The notes beneath the pieces are model-generated. The model was given only the letters and a program-made list of their open reading frames with translations, was not told where the DNA came from and made no database searches. A stretch of DNA of 64,000 nucleotides from assembly GCA_002300355.1 (NCBI GenBank), contig NSGV01000002.1:1612001-1676000 (forward strand), given 5' to 3'. Origin of the DNA: Streptomyces sp. TLI_235 (GTDB lineage Bacteria; Actinomycetota; Actinomycetes; Streptomycetales; Streptomycetaceae). Positions 17,700-25,216 of this stretch are shown here, in pieces; the stretch's first letter is position 1, and every line of letters begins with the position of its first letter. The translations under genes and the position numbers were made by a program.

Positions 17700-18347
17700 A
17701 TGACGAAGCATGCGCGGGGGGAACGCGAGCGACTGGCGGATCTGCTGGCCGCGGCCGGACCGCAGGCGCCGACGCTGTGCGCGGGGTGGACGACGGCGGA
17801 CCTGGCGGCGCACCTGGTGCTGCGCGAGCGGCGCCCGGACGCGGCGGCGGGCATCCGGGTCGGGCCGCTCGCGGGGTGGACGGAGAAGGTGCAGCGCGGC
17901 TACGCCCGGCGCCCGTACGAGGAGCTGGTCGACCTGTTCCGGTCGGGGCCGCCGGCGCTGTCGCCGTTCGCACTGCCGGGGGCGGACGAGGCCGCGAACC
18001 TGGTCGAGTACTTCGTGCACGCGGAGGACGTCCGGCGGGCCGGCGAGGGCTGGCGGCAGGAGGAGGTGTCGGCGCCGCTGGCGGACGCGCTGTGGCAGCG
18101 GCTGCCGATGCTGGCCCGGCTGGAGGCGGGCCGCAGGACACCGGTGCGGCTGGTGCTGGAGCGGCCGGACGGGCGGAGCTGCACGGTCGCGCACCGGACG
18201 GGGCCGACGGTGCAGCTGACCGGCGAGCCGGGCGAGCTGGTGCTCTTCGCGTACGGGCGGGGGGCGCGGACCTCGCTGTCGGTGCGCGGGGCGGAGACCG
18301 CGGTTGCGGCGCTGCGCAGAGTGCTTCCGCTGCCGGGGCCGCGCTGA
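17700..18347 (+). CDS. TIGR03085/maleylpyruvate isomerase-like (DinB-fold) protein
   Basis: A 215-residue protein related to the mycothiol-dependent maleylpyruvate isomerase/DinB-like superfamily (TIGR03085). The N-terminal helix bundle contains LCAGWTTADLAAHLVLRERR and LVEYFVHAEDVRRA, supplying the His residues expected to bind metal. The C-terminal part is a small beta domain (GPTVQLTGEPGELVLFAYGR). The enzymatic role is unknown; family proteins may use mycothiol. The probable start is leaderless. Confidence 0.8.
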   Translation: MTKHARGERERLADLLAAAGPQAPTLCAGWTTADLAAHLVLRERRPDAAAGIRVGPLAGWTEKVQRGYARRPYEELVDLFRSGPPALSPFALPGADEAANLVEYFVHAEDVRRAGEGWRQEEVSAPLADALWQRLPMLARLEAGRRTPVRLVLERPDGRSCTVAHRTGPTVQLTGEPGELVLFAYGRGARTSLSVRGAETAVAALRRVLPLPGPR

Positions 18348-18480
18348 CCTGCGGCGACACGGCGGGTCCGGCGAGCGGCGCGCGATTGTCAGTGGCGCCG
18401 GTCACACTGGCTGGTGGCCTCGGCGACACGCCTCCGCGCCAGGCGGGGCGGCCCGGCCACCGACCCTCGAAGGGCACACC

Positions 18481-19260
18481 ATGCTCACCACGGAGTTCCG
18501 GACAGGCTCCCCCTGCTGGCTCGACCTCGGGAGCCCGGACATCCCCGCGACCACCGAGTTCTACGGCACGGTCTTCGGCTGGACGTTCCAGTCGCTGGGC
18601 GAGGAGGCCGGCAACTACGGCTTCTTCCAGCAGGCCGGCAGGACGGTCGCCGCGGTCGGTCCGCTGACCGAGGAGGGGGCGGCCCCCGCGTGGACGATCT
18701 ACTTCCGGACGCCCGACGCGGACGCCACCGCGAAGGCCGCCGAGCAGCACGGCGGCACGGTGCGGGCCGCGCCGTTCGACGTGATGTCCAACGGCCGGAT
18801 GGCGCAGCTGTCGGACCCGGCGGGCGTGCAGTTCGCGATCTGGCAGCCGGGTGAGACGCAGGGCCTGGACGCGGTCAACGACGCCAACACCTTCTGCTGG
18901 GCGGAGCTGCACTCGCCGGACCCGGCCGCGGCGACGGCGTTCTACCGGGCGCTGTTCGACTGGCGGACGGAGGACGTGGAGATGCCGGGGATGACGTACA
19001 CGGTGTACTCCACGGCGGAGGGCGGCGCGCAGCGGGAGACCTCGCTGGGCGGGGTGGCGCCGCTGCAGAGCGAGGACGAGCCGATCCGCTGGGTGCCGTA
19101 CTTCGAGGTCACCGATGTGGACGCGGTGCTGGGCCGGGCGGAGCACGCCGGCGGCGCCGTCGTCATGCCGGGCATGGACGTGCCGAGCGTCGGCCGGATG
19201 GGCTGGGCGACGGACCCGCACGGCGCGGTGTTCGCGATCATCAAGAGCGACATGCCGTAG
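18481..19260 (+). CDS. VOC-family two-domain glyoxalase-like protein
   Basis: A 259-residue protein made of two vicinal-oxygen-chelate repeats (about residues 8-122 and 135-256), each with the FYG/FYR..FGW/FDW pattern and a terminal DP.G..F sequence (SDPAGVQFAIWQPG, TDPHGAVFAIIKSD). VOC proteins include glyoxalases, dioxygenases and antibiotic-binding proteins, and the specific substrate is not readable. ATG 18481 has GAAGGG about 12 bases upstream. It ends just before a strong bidirectional hairpin. Confidence 0.85.
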   Translation: MLTTEFRTGSPCWLDLGSPDIPATTEFYGTVFGWTFQSLGEEAGNYGFFQQAGRTVAAVGPLTEEGAAPAWTIYFRTPDADATAKAAEQHGGTVRAAPFDVMSNGRMAQLSDPAGVQFAIWQPGETQGLDAVNDANTFCWAELHSPDPAAATAFYRALFDWRTEDVEMPGMTYTVYSTAEGGAQRETSLGGVAPLQSEDEPIRWVPYFEVTDVDAVLGRAEHAGGAVVMPGMDVPSVGRMGWATDPHGAVFAIIKSDMP

Positions 19261-19292
19261 GGGCGACCTGCCGTCCCCCGCTAGGGCGGAGA

Positions 19293-19330
19293 CGCGGGCC
19301 CGCCGCCGAGCGGTCGGCGGCGGGCCCGCG
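19293..19330. terminator. bidirectional terminator between the VOC gene and hisF
   Basis: CGCGGGCCCGCCGCCGA, loop GCGG, TCGGCGGCGGGCCCGCG is a perfect 17-base stem between the convergent VOC gene and the end of the histidine operon (hisF stop at 19336). Confidence 0.9.
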
Positions 19331-19335
19331 CACGG

Positions 19336-20106
19336 TCACCGGACGGGGTGGCCGGTCTCCCGCAGTGCGTCCTTGACCTGACCGATGGTCAGGTCGCCGA
19401 AGTGGAAGACGGAGGCGGCGAGCACCGCGTCGGCGCCGGCGTCGACGGCGGGCGCGAAGTCGGCGAGCTTGCCGGCGCCGCCGGAGGCGATCACCGGGAC
19501 GGCGACGTTCTTCCGGACGGCCCGGATCATCTCCAGGTCGTAGCCGTCCTTGGTGCCGTCGGCGTCCATCGAGTTGAGCAGGATCTCACCGGCGCCCAGC
19601 TCGGCCGCGCGGACGGCCCATTCGACGGCGTCCAGGCCGGTGCCGCGGCGGCCGCCGTGGGTGGTGACCTCGAAGCCGGAGGGCGTCGTGGTGCCCTCGG
19701 GGGTGCGCCGGGCGTCGACCGAGAGCACCAGCACCTGGCGGCCGAAGCGCTCGGCGATCTCGCGGATCAGCTCGGGTCGGGCGATCGCCGCGGTGTTGAC
19801 GCCGACCTTGTCGGCGCCGGCCCGCAGCAGCTTGTCGACGTCGTCGACGGTGCGGACGCCGCCGCCGACGGTCAGCGGGATGAAGACCTGCTCGGCGGTG
19901 CGGCGCACCACGTCGTAGGTGGTCTCCCGGTCACCGGAGGAGGCGGTGATGTCCAGGAAGGTCAACTCGTCGGCGCCCTGGGCGTCGTAGGCCTTGGCCA
20001 GCTCCACCGGGTCGCCGGCGTCGCGCAGGTTCTGGAAGTTGACGCCCTTGACGACCCGGCCGGCGTCGACGTCCAGGCAGGGGATGACACGTACTGCGAG
20101 GCTCAC
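19336..20106 (-). CDS. hisF: imidazole glycerol phosphate synthase cyclase subunit
   Basis: Joins PRFAR with ammonia from HisH to give imidazole glycerol phosphate and AICAR. It is a 256-residue TIM barrel, the normal length. Catalytic Asp12 lies in VIPCLDVDAGRVVKG and the second catalytic Asp region is LSVDARR. LLNSMDADGTKDGYD is the conserved C-terminal half motif. GTG 20104-20106 overlaps the RidA stop by GTGA, indicating translational coupling. It is the last gene of the his operon, followed by a strong terminator. Confidence 0.97.
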   Translation of the reverse strand: MSLAVRVIPCLDVDAGRVVKGVNFQNLRDAGDPVELAKAYDAQGADELTFLDITASSGDRETTYDVVRRTAEQVFIPLTVGGGVRTVDDVDKLLRAGADKVGVNTAAIARPELIREIAERFGRQVLVLSVDARRTPEGTTTPSGFEVTTHGGRRGTGLDAVEWAVRAAELGAGEILLNSMDADGTKDGYDLEMIRAVRKNVAVPVIASGGAGKLADFAPAVDAGADAVLAASVFHFGDLTIGQVKDALRETGHPVR

Positions 20107-20564
20107 TGCTTGCCTTCCAAAAAGGTTGCGAGCCCGGGACGGTGGGCCTCGACCTCGACCTCGACCATCATCCGGGAGTCGATCAGGCCCTGGACCACGA
20201 CCATGGTCGCCACCGGGCGGATCTCGTCGAAGAGTTTCTTGTGCGCCCGGCCGACCTCGTCGCAGTCCCGGACGTGGGTGATGAACATCCGGGTGCGGAC
20301 GACGTCGGCCGCGGAGAGCCCGTACTCGGCAAGGGCCTTGAAGGCGACCTCGAACGCCGCGAGGGTCTGGGTGTACGGGTCGCCCTCGTGGTGGACCATG
20401 CCGCCCTCGAACGCGGTGGTGCCGGCGACGAGGACGGTGTCCCCGACCGCGATGGCCCGGGAGTAGCCGAACTGGTCCTCCCAGGGGGAGAAGCCGGACA
20501 CTCGGTGCGGACGTGACGCGGCTGGCCCGGCGGCGGAGCCGCCCGGTAGTGGACCGTCAGTCAT
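20103..20564 (-). CDS. RidA-family protein in the his operon
   Basis: A 153-residue member of the RidA/YjgF/YER057c/UK114 family, which hydrolyses reactive enamine or imine intermediates. The family core is visible: FSPWEDQFGYSRAIAVGDTV, AGTTAF, VVRTRMFITHVRD and the C-terminal VEVEVEAHRPG; the usual Arg is present in the VVRTRMF motif. It overlaps priA by ATGA and hisF by GTGA, so it is co-translated with histidine genes. Its sequence differs enough from canonical RidA that the natural substrate is open. Confidence 0.9.
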   Translation of the reverse strand: MTDGPLPGGSAAGPAASRPHRVSGFSPWEDQFGYSRAIAVGDTVLVAGTTAFEGGMVHHEGDPYTQTLAAFEVAFKALAEYGLSAADVVRTRMFITHVRDCDEVGRAHKKLFDEIRPVATMVVVQGLIDSRMMVEVEVEAHRPGLATFLEGKQ

Positions 20565-21286
20565 CGGGAAACAGCCTCCAGGGCCTCTTCGAGGGTGAAC
20601 TTCTGCTCGTAGAGGGCCTTGCCCACAATCGCGCCTTCGACACCCTCGCCCGTCAGGGTGGCGATGGCGCGCAGGTCGTCCAGCGAGGAGACGCCGCCGG
20701 AGGCGACGACCGGCTTGTCGGTGGCGGCGCAGACGTTGCGCAGCAGCTCCAGGTTGGGGCCGGTGAGGGTGCCGTCGCGGTTGACGTCGGTGACCACGTA
20801 GCGGGCGCAGCCCTCGGAGTCGAGGCGGGCGAGGACCTCGTAGAGGTCGCCGCCGTCGCGGGTCCAGCCGCGGCCGCGCAGGGTGGTGCCGACGACGTCC
20901 AGGCCGACCGCGATCTTGTCGCCGTGCTCGGCGATGACCTTGGCGACCCACTCGGGGGCCTCCAGGGCCGCGGTGCCGAGGTTCACCCGGGTGCAGCCGG
21001 TGGCGAGGGCGGCGGCGAGCGACTCGTCGTCGCGGATGCCGCCGGAGAGCTCGACCTTGATGTCGAGGCGGCCGGTGACCTCGGCGAGCAGGTCGCGGTT
21101 GCTGCCGGTGCCGAAGGCGGCGTCGAGGTCGACCAGGTGCAGCCACTCGGCGCCGGCGTTCTGCCAGGCGAGGGCGGCGGCGAGGGGCTCGCCGAAGGAG
21201 GTCTCGGTGCCGGAGGCGCCCTTGACCAGGCGGACGGCCTGGCCGTCGCGGACGTCGACGGCGGGGAGCAGTTCGAGGCGGCTCAT
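20561..21286 (-). CDS. priA: bifunctional HisA/TrpF isomerase PriA
   Basis: A 241-residue TIM-barrel isomerase. In actinobacteria PriA performs both the HisA reaction (ProFAR to PRFAR) and the TrpF reaction (phosphoribosyl anthranilate to CdRP). Acid/base candidates are Asp11 in LPAVDVRDG and the Asp in VVTDVNRDGTLTG near residue 169, with ELSGGIRDD and NLGTAAL between. No trpF is found among the trp genes here, which supports the dual role. ATG 21284-21286 lies 17 bases after hisH. Confidence 0.93.
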   Translation of the reverse strand: MSRLELLPAVDVRDGQAVRLVKGASGTETSFGEPLAAALAWQNAGAEWLHLVDLDAAFGTGSNRDLLAEVTGRLDIKVELSGGIRDDESLAAALATGCTRVNLGTAALEAPEWVAKVIAEHGDKIAVGLDVVGTTLRGRGWTRDGGDLYEVLARLDSEGCARYVVTDVNRDGTLTGPNLELLRNVCAATDKPVVASGGVSSLDDLRAIATLTGEGVEGAIVGKALYEQKFTLEEALEAVSR

Positions 21287-21303
21287 GTAAACGACCTTCG
21301 GCT

Positions 21304-21939
21304 TCAGAGGGTGCTGACCCAGTTGGTCAGCAGGGCGGCACCGGCGTCACCGGACTTCTCGGGGTGGAACTGGGTGGCCCAGAGCGGGCCGTTCTCCACG
21401 GCGGCGACGAACGGGTGGCCGTGGGTGGTCCAGGTGACCAGCGGGGCGTGCAGCCGGGCGCTGTGGACCTCCAGCTCCCACCGGCGGACACCGTAGGAGT
21501 GGACGAAGTAGTACCGGGTGTCGGCGTCGAGGCCGGCGAACATCCGGCTGTCCGCGGGGGCGTCGACGGTGTTCCAGCCCATGTGCGGGACGACCGGGGC
21601 GTCCAGCGGCTCGACGGTGCCGGGCCACTCGTCGCAGCCCTCCGTCTCGACGCCGTGCTCGACGCCGCGGGCGAAGAGGATCTGCATGCCGACGCAGATG
21701 CCGAGGACGGGTCGGCCGCCGGCCAGGCGGCGGCCGATGATCTGCTCGCCGCGGACGGCCCTGAGTCCGCGCATGCAGGCCTCGAAGGCGCCGACGCCGG
21801 GGACGAGCAGGCCGTCCGCGTCCAGGGCGGCCTGGAAGTCCGAGGTGACGGTGACGTTCGCACCGGTGCGTTCGACGGCACGCTGGGCGGAGCGGAGGTT
21901 GCCGGAGCCGTAGTCGAGGACGACGACGTTCTTGGCCAT
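21304..21939 (-). CDS. hisH: imidazole glycerol phosphate synthase glutaminase subunit
   Basis: Class I glutamine amidotransferase that feeds ammonia to HisF. It has 211 residues. The nucleophile Cys82 sits in GICVGMQ, the catalytic His-Glu in ATQFHPEKSG near the C terminus, and the PGVGAFEACM oxyanion-side loop near residue 48. ATG 21937-21939 has no clear Shine-Dalgarno; the 33-base gap from the upstream small membrane gene suggests it depends on the shared transcript. Confidence 0.97.
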   Translation of the reverse strand: MAKNVVVLDYGSGNLRSAQRAVERTGANVTVTSDFQAALDADGLLVPGVGAFEACMRGLRAVRGEQIIGRRLAGGRPVLGICVGMQILFARGVEHGVETEGCDEWPGTVEPLDAPVVPHMGWNTVDAPADSRMFAGLDADTRYYFVHSYGVRRWELEVHSARLHAPLVTWTTHGHPFVAAVENGPLWATQFHPEKSGDAGAALLTNWVSTL

Positions 21940-21972
21940 GGAAAAAGGGGTCCAGTCTCTCGGGGCGCCGGG

Positions 21973-22125
21973 CTAGATGCGCATCACGCCGGCGCCGAGG
22001 CACATCACGGCGCCGATGGCGAGCACGGCGATGACGCCCTTGGGCAGCTTCTGCTTCCAGAACGAGATCACGCCGCCGGCCAGGAAGAGGCCGACGAAGA
22101 TCAGTGCGACGGCGGACTTGCTCAC
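21973..22125 (-). CDS. 50-residue membrane protein within the his operon
   Basis: A 50-residue protein with two hydrophobic segments (about residues 4-22 and 29-48) separated by the basic turn FWKQKLPKG. GTG 22123-22125 overlaps the hisB stop by GTGA, so it is translated from the his transcript. Its position between hisB and hisH makes it a real gene rather than chance. No family function is known to me; it may anchor or tune a histidine enzyme, or simply ride the operon. Confidence 0.75.
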   Translation of the reverse strand: MSKSAVALIFVGLFLAGGVISFWKQKLPKGVIAVLAIGAVMCLGAGVMRI

Positions 22126-22715
22126 AGTGCACCCTTGGTCGAGGGGAGGATGCCGGCCGCGCGCGGGTCGCGCTCGGAGGCGTATCGCAGCGCCCGGGCG
22201 AGCGCCTTGAACTGGCACTCGACGATGTGGTGGGCGTTGCGGCCGTACGGCACGTGGACGTGCAGGGCGATCTGCGCCTGCGCGACGAAGGACTCCAGGA
22301 TGTGCCGGGTCATGGTGGTGTCGTAGCTGCCGATCATCGGCGCCATGTTCTCCGGCTCGGTGTGCACCAGGTAGGGGCGGCCGGAGAGGTCGACGGTGAC
22401 CTGGGCGAGCGACTCGTCGAGCGGGACGGTGCAGTTGCCGAAGCGGTAGATGCCGACCTTGTCGCCGAGCGCCTGCTTGAAGGCGGCGCCGAGCGCGAGG
22501 GCGGTGTCCTCGATGGTGTGGTGGGTGTCGATGTGCAGGTCGCCGTCGGTCTTGACCGTGAGGTCGAAGAGGCCGTGGCGGCCGAGCTGGTCGAGCATGT
22601 GGTCGTAGAACCCGACGCCCGTCGAGATCTCGGTCTTTCCGGTGCCGTCGAGGTCGATCTCGACGAGGACCGAGGTCTCCTTGGTGGTGCGTTCGACGCG
22701 GCCGATACGGGACAT
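22122..22715 (-). CDS. hisB: imidazoleglycerol-phosphate dehydratase
   Basis: Dehydrates IGP to imidazole acetol phosphate using Mn2+. It has 197 residues and is monofunctional (no HisN-type phosphatase domain). Metal-binding His/Glu clusters are visible: FYDHMLDQLGRHGLFD, HIDTHHTIEDTA and NAHHIVECQFKALA. ATG 22713-22715 lies six bases after the hisC stop. Confidence 0.97.
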   Translation of the reverse strand: MSRIGRVERTTKETSVLVEIDLDGTGKTEISTGVGFYDHMLDQLGRHGLFDLTVKTDGDLHIDTHHTIEDTALALGAAFKQALGDKVGIYRFGNCTVPLDESLAQVTVDLSGRPYLVHTEPENMAPMIGSYDTTMTRHILESFVAQAQIALHVHVPYGRNAHHIVECQFKALARALRYASERDPRAAGILPSTKGAL

Positions 22716-22721
22716 ACGGGG

Positions 22722-23819
22722 TTACAGCTCCTTGATCACAAAGCGGACGGCGTCCAGGAAGGCGTCGTTCTCGGCGGGGGTGCCGGCGGTCACGCGCAGC
22801 CACCCGGGGACGCCGTTGTCGCGGACGAGGACGCCGTGGTCGAGGATCGCCTGCCACACGGCGTGGGTGTCGGCGAAGCGGCCGAACTGGACGAAGTTGG
22901 CGTCGGAGTCGGTGACCTTCAGGCCGAGCCCGCGCAGGGCGTCGACCAGGCGGTCCCGTTCGGCCTTGAGCTGCTCGACGTAGCCGAGCAGGGTGTCGGT
23001 GTGCTCCAGGCAGGCCAGCGCGGTGGCCTGGGTGACGGCCGACAGGTGGTACGGCAGGCGGACCAGCTGGACGGCGTCGACCACGGCCGGGTCGGCGGCG
23101 AGGTAGCCGAGCCGGAGGCCCGCCGCGCCGAAGGCCTTCGACATGGTGCGGGAGACCACCAGGTTGGGGCGGCCCTCGATCAGCGGGAGCAACGAGGCGC
23201 GGTGCGAGAACTCGACGTACGCCTCGTCGACGACGACCAGGCTGGGCCGGGCGGCCTGCGCGGCCTCGTACAGGGCGAGGACGGTGTCGGCCTCGACGGC
23301 GGTGCCGGTCGGGTTGTTCGGCGAGCAGACGAAGACCACGTGCGGCCGCTTCTCGGCGATCGCGGCGCGGGCGGCGTCGAGGTCGACGGTGAAGTCCGGG
23401 TTGCGCGGGCCGGAGATCCATTCGGTGCCGGTGCCGCGGGAGATCAGCGCGTGCATCGAGTACGAGGGCTCGAAGCCGAGTGCGGTGCGGCCGGGGCCGC
23501 CGAAGGTCTGCAGCAGCTGCTGGAGCACCTCGTTGGAGCCGTTGGCGGCCCAGACCTGCTGTCGGGTGACGGGGTGGCCGGTGGTGCGGGTGAGGTAGGC
23601 GGCGAGGCCCTCGCGCAGCTCGACCGCGTCCCGGTCGGGGTAGCGGTTGAGGTGCCGGGCGGCCTCGGCGACCCGCTCGGCGATCCGGGCGACCAGCGGC
23701 TCGGGCAGCGGGTACGGGTTCTCGTTGGTGTTCAGCTGGACGGGCACGTCGAGCTGGGGGGCACCGTACGGGGACTGTCCGCGCAGTTCGTCGCGGATGG
23801 GGAGGTCGTCGATCCTCAA
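22722..23819 (-). CDS. hisC: histidinol-phosphate aminotransferase
   Basis: PLP enzyme that transaminates imidazole acetol phosphate with glutamate. It has 365 residues. The N terminus RIDDLPIRDELRG is followed by LNTNENPYPLPEPL; the PLP Lys is in SRTMSKAFGAAGLRLGYL, and NNPTG is present. The best start is TTG 23817-23819, which overlaps the hisD stop as TTGA; no ATG or GTG fits the conserved N terminus, making a rare TTG start through translational coupling. Confidence 0.95.
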   Translation of the reverse strand: MRIDDLPIRDELRGQSPYGAPQLDVPVQLNTNENPYPLPEPLVARIAERVAEAARHLNRYPDRDAVELREGLAAYLTRTTGHPVTRQQVWAANGSNEVLQQLLQTFGGPGRTALGFEPSYSMHALISRGTGTEWISGPRNPDFTVDLDAARAAIAEKRPHVVFVCSPNNPTGTAVEADTVLALYEAAQAARPSLVVVDEAYVEFSHRASLLPLIEGRPNLVVSRTMSKAFGAAGLRLGYLAADPAVVDAVQLVRLPYHLSAVTQATALACLEHTDTLLGYVEQLKAERDRLVDALRGLGLKVTDSDANFVQFGRFADTHAVWQAILDHGVLVRDNGVPGWLRVTAGTPAENDAFLDAVRFVIKEL

Positions 23820-25123
23820 GAGTTCGGCACCGTCCAGTCGAAGCGGGCGCGGATGGCGTCGCCGTGGCCGGGCAGGTCCTCGGCGTTCGCGAGGTTGACC
23901 ACGTGCGCGGCGACGTCGGCCAGCGCCTCGCGGGTGTAGTCCACGACGTGGATGCCGCGCAGGAAGGACTGCACGGACAGCCCGGAGGAGTGGCAGGCGC
24001 AGCCGCCGGTGGGCAGCACGTGGTTGGATCCGGCCGCGTAGTCGCCGAGCGACACCGGCGCGAACGGGCCGATGAAGATCGCGCCGGCGTTGCGGACCCG
24101 GGCGGCGACGGCGCGGGCGTCCCGGGTCTGGATCTCCAGGTGCTCGGCGGCGTAGGCGTTGACGACCTCCAGGCCCTGCTCGACGTCGTCGACCAGGACG
24201 ATGCCGGACTGCCGGCCGGCGAGGGCCTCGGTGACGCGCTCGCGGTGCTTGGTGGCTGCGACCTGGGCCTTCAGCTCGGTCTCGACGGCGTCGGCGAGCG
24301 CGAGGGAGTCGGTGACCAGCACGGAGGCGGCCATCGGGTCGTGCTCGGCCTGGCTGATCAGGTCGGCGGCGACGTCCCGCGGGGAGGCGGTCTCGTCGGC
24401 GAGGATCGCGATCTCGGTGGGACCGGCCTCGGCGTCGATGCCGATCCGGCCCTTGAGCAGGCGCTTGGCGGCGGCGACGTAGATGTTGCCGGGGCCGGTG
24501 ACCAGGTTGACCGGACGGCACTCCTCGGTGCCGTAGGCGAACATCGCGATCGCCTGGGCGCCGCCGGCCGCGTACACCTCGGTGACGCCGAGCAGGGCGC
24601 AGGCCGCCAGGATCGTCGGGTGGACGGAGCCGCCGAACGCCTTCTGCGGCGGGGAGGTGACGGCGATGCCGGGCACACCGGCCTCCTGCGCGGGCACCAC
24701 GTTCATCACCACGGAGGACGGGTACACCGCGAGGCCGCCGGGCACGTACAGGCCGACCCGGTCGACCGGCACCCAGCGCTCGCTGACGGTGCCGCCGGGC
24801 ACCACCTCGGTGGTGTGGTCGGTGCGGCGCTGCTCGCGGTGGACGAGACGGGCGCGGCGGATCGACTCCTCCAGCGCGGCGCGGACCTTCGGGTCGAGGG
24901 TCTCCAGGGCGGCGGTGATCCGCTCCTCGGGCACCCGGGTGGACTCCAGCGTCACGCCGTCGAAGCGCTCGGTGATCTCGATCAGCGCCGCGACCCCGCG
25001 ATGGCGTACGTCCTCGCAGATCGGCCGCACCTTCTCCAGAGCGGCTTCCACGTCGAACTCGGCACGGGGCAGCAGGTCGCGCGGGTCCGAGACGGAGCCG
25101 CGCAGGTCGATTCGAGAGATCAC
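23816..25123 (-). CDS. hisD: histidinol dehydrogenase
   Basis: Zn2+-dependent, NAD+-linked enzyme that oxidises histidinol to histidine in two steps. It has 435 residues. Motifs include DRVGLYVPGG, GTEECRPVNLVTGPGNIYVAAAK (cut here to GPGN), DAEAGPTEIAI, SQAEHDP and NAEDLPGHGDA. GTG 25121-25123 gives MISRIDLRG, the usual start. It heads the his operon and appears leaderless: a TACACT box ends seven bases before the start codon. Confidence 0.97.
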   Translation of the reverse strand: MISRIDLRGSVSDPRDLLPRAEFDVEAALEKVRPICEDVRHRGVAALIEITERFDGVTLESTRVPEERITAALETLDPKVRAALEESIRRARLVHREQRRTDHTTEVVPGGTVSERWVPVDRVGLYVPGGLAVYPSSVVMNVVPAQEAGVPGIAVTSPPQKAFGGSVHPTILAACALLGVTEVYAAGGAQAIAMFAYGTEECRPVNLVTGPGNIYVAAAKRLLKGRIGIDAEAGPTEIAILADETASPRDVAADLISQAEHDPMAASVLVTDSLALADAVETELKAQVAATKHRERVTEALAGRQSGIVLVDDVEQGLEVVNAYAAEHLEIQTRDARAVAARVRNAGAIFIGPFAPVSLGDYAAGSNHVLPTGGCACHSSGLSVQSFLRGIHVVDYTREALADVAAHVVNLANAEDLPGHGDAIRARFDWTVPNS

Positions 25124-25130
25124 AGGGCCC

Positions 25131-25136
25131 AGTGTA
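25131..25136 (-). promoter_or_regulatory. -10 box of the his operon, probable leaderless start
   Basis: On the minus strand TACACT is followed by GGGCCCT and then the hisD GTG. The predicted transcription start falls at or beside the GTG, and no Shine-Dalgarno is available. Confidence 0.55.
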
Positions 25137-25216
25137 AGGAGTGGCCGGAAACGGCGGCCGCGCATTTCAGTCCGTGATACGAAGGCCGAGACGGCCGAAG
25201 ATCACCAGGGGGGACG

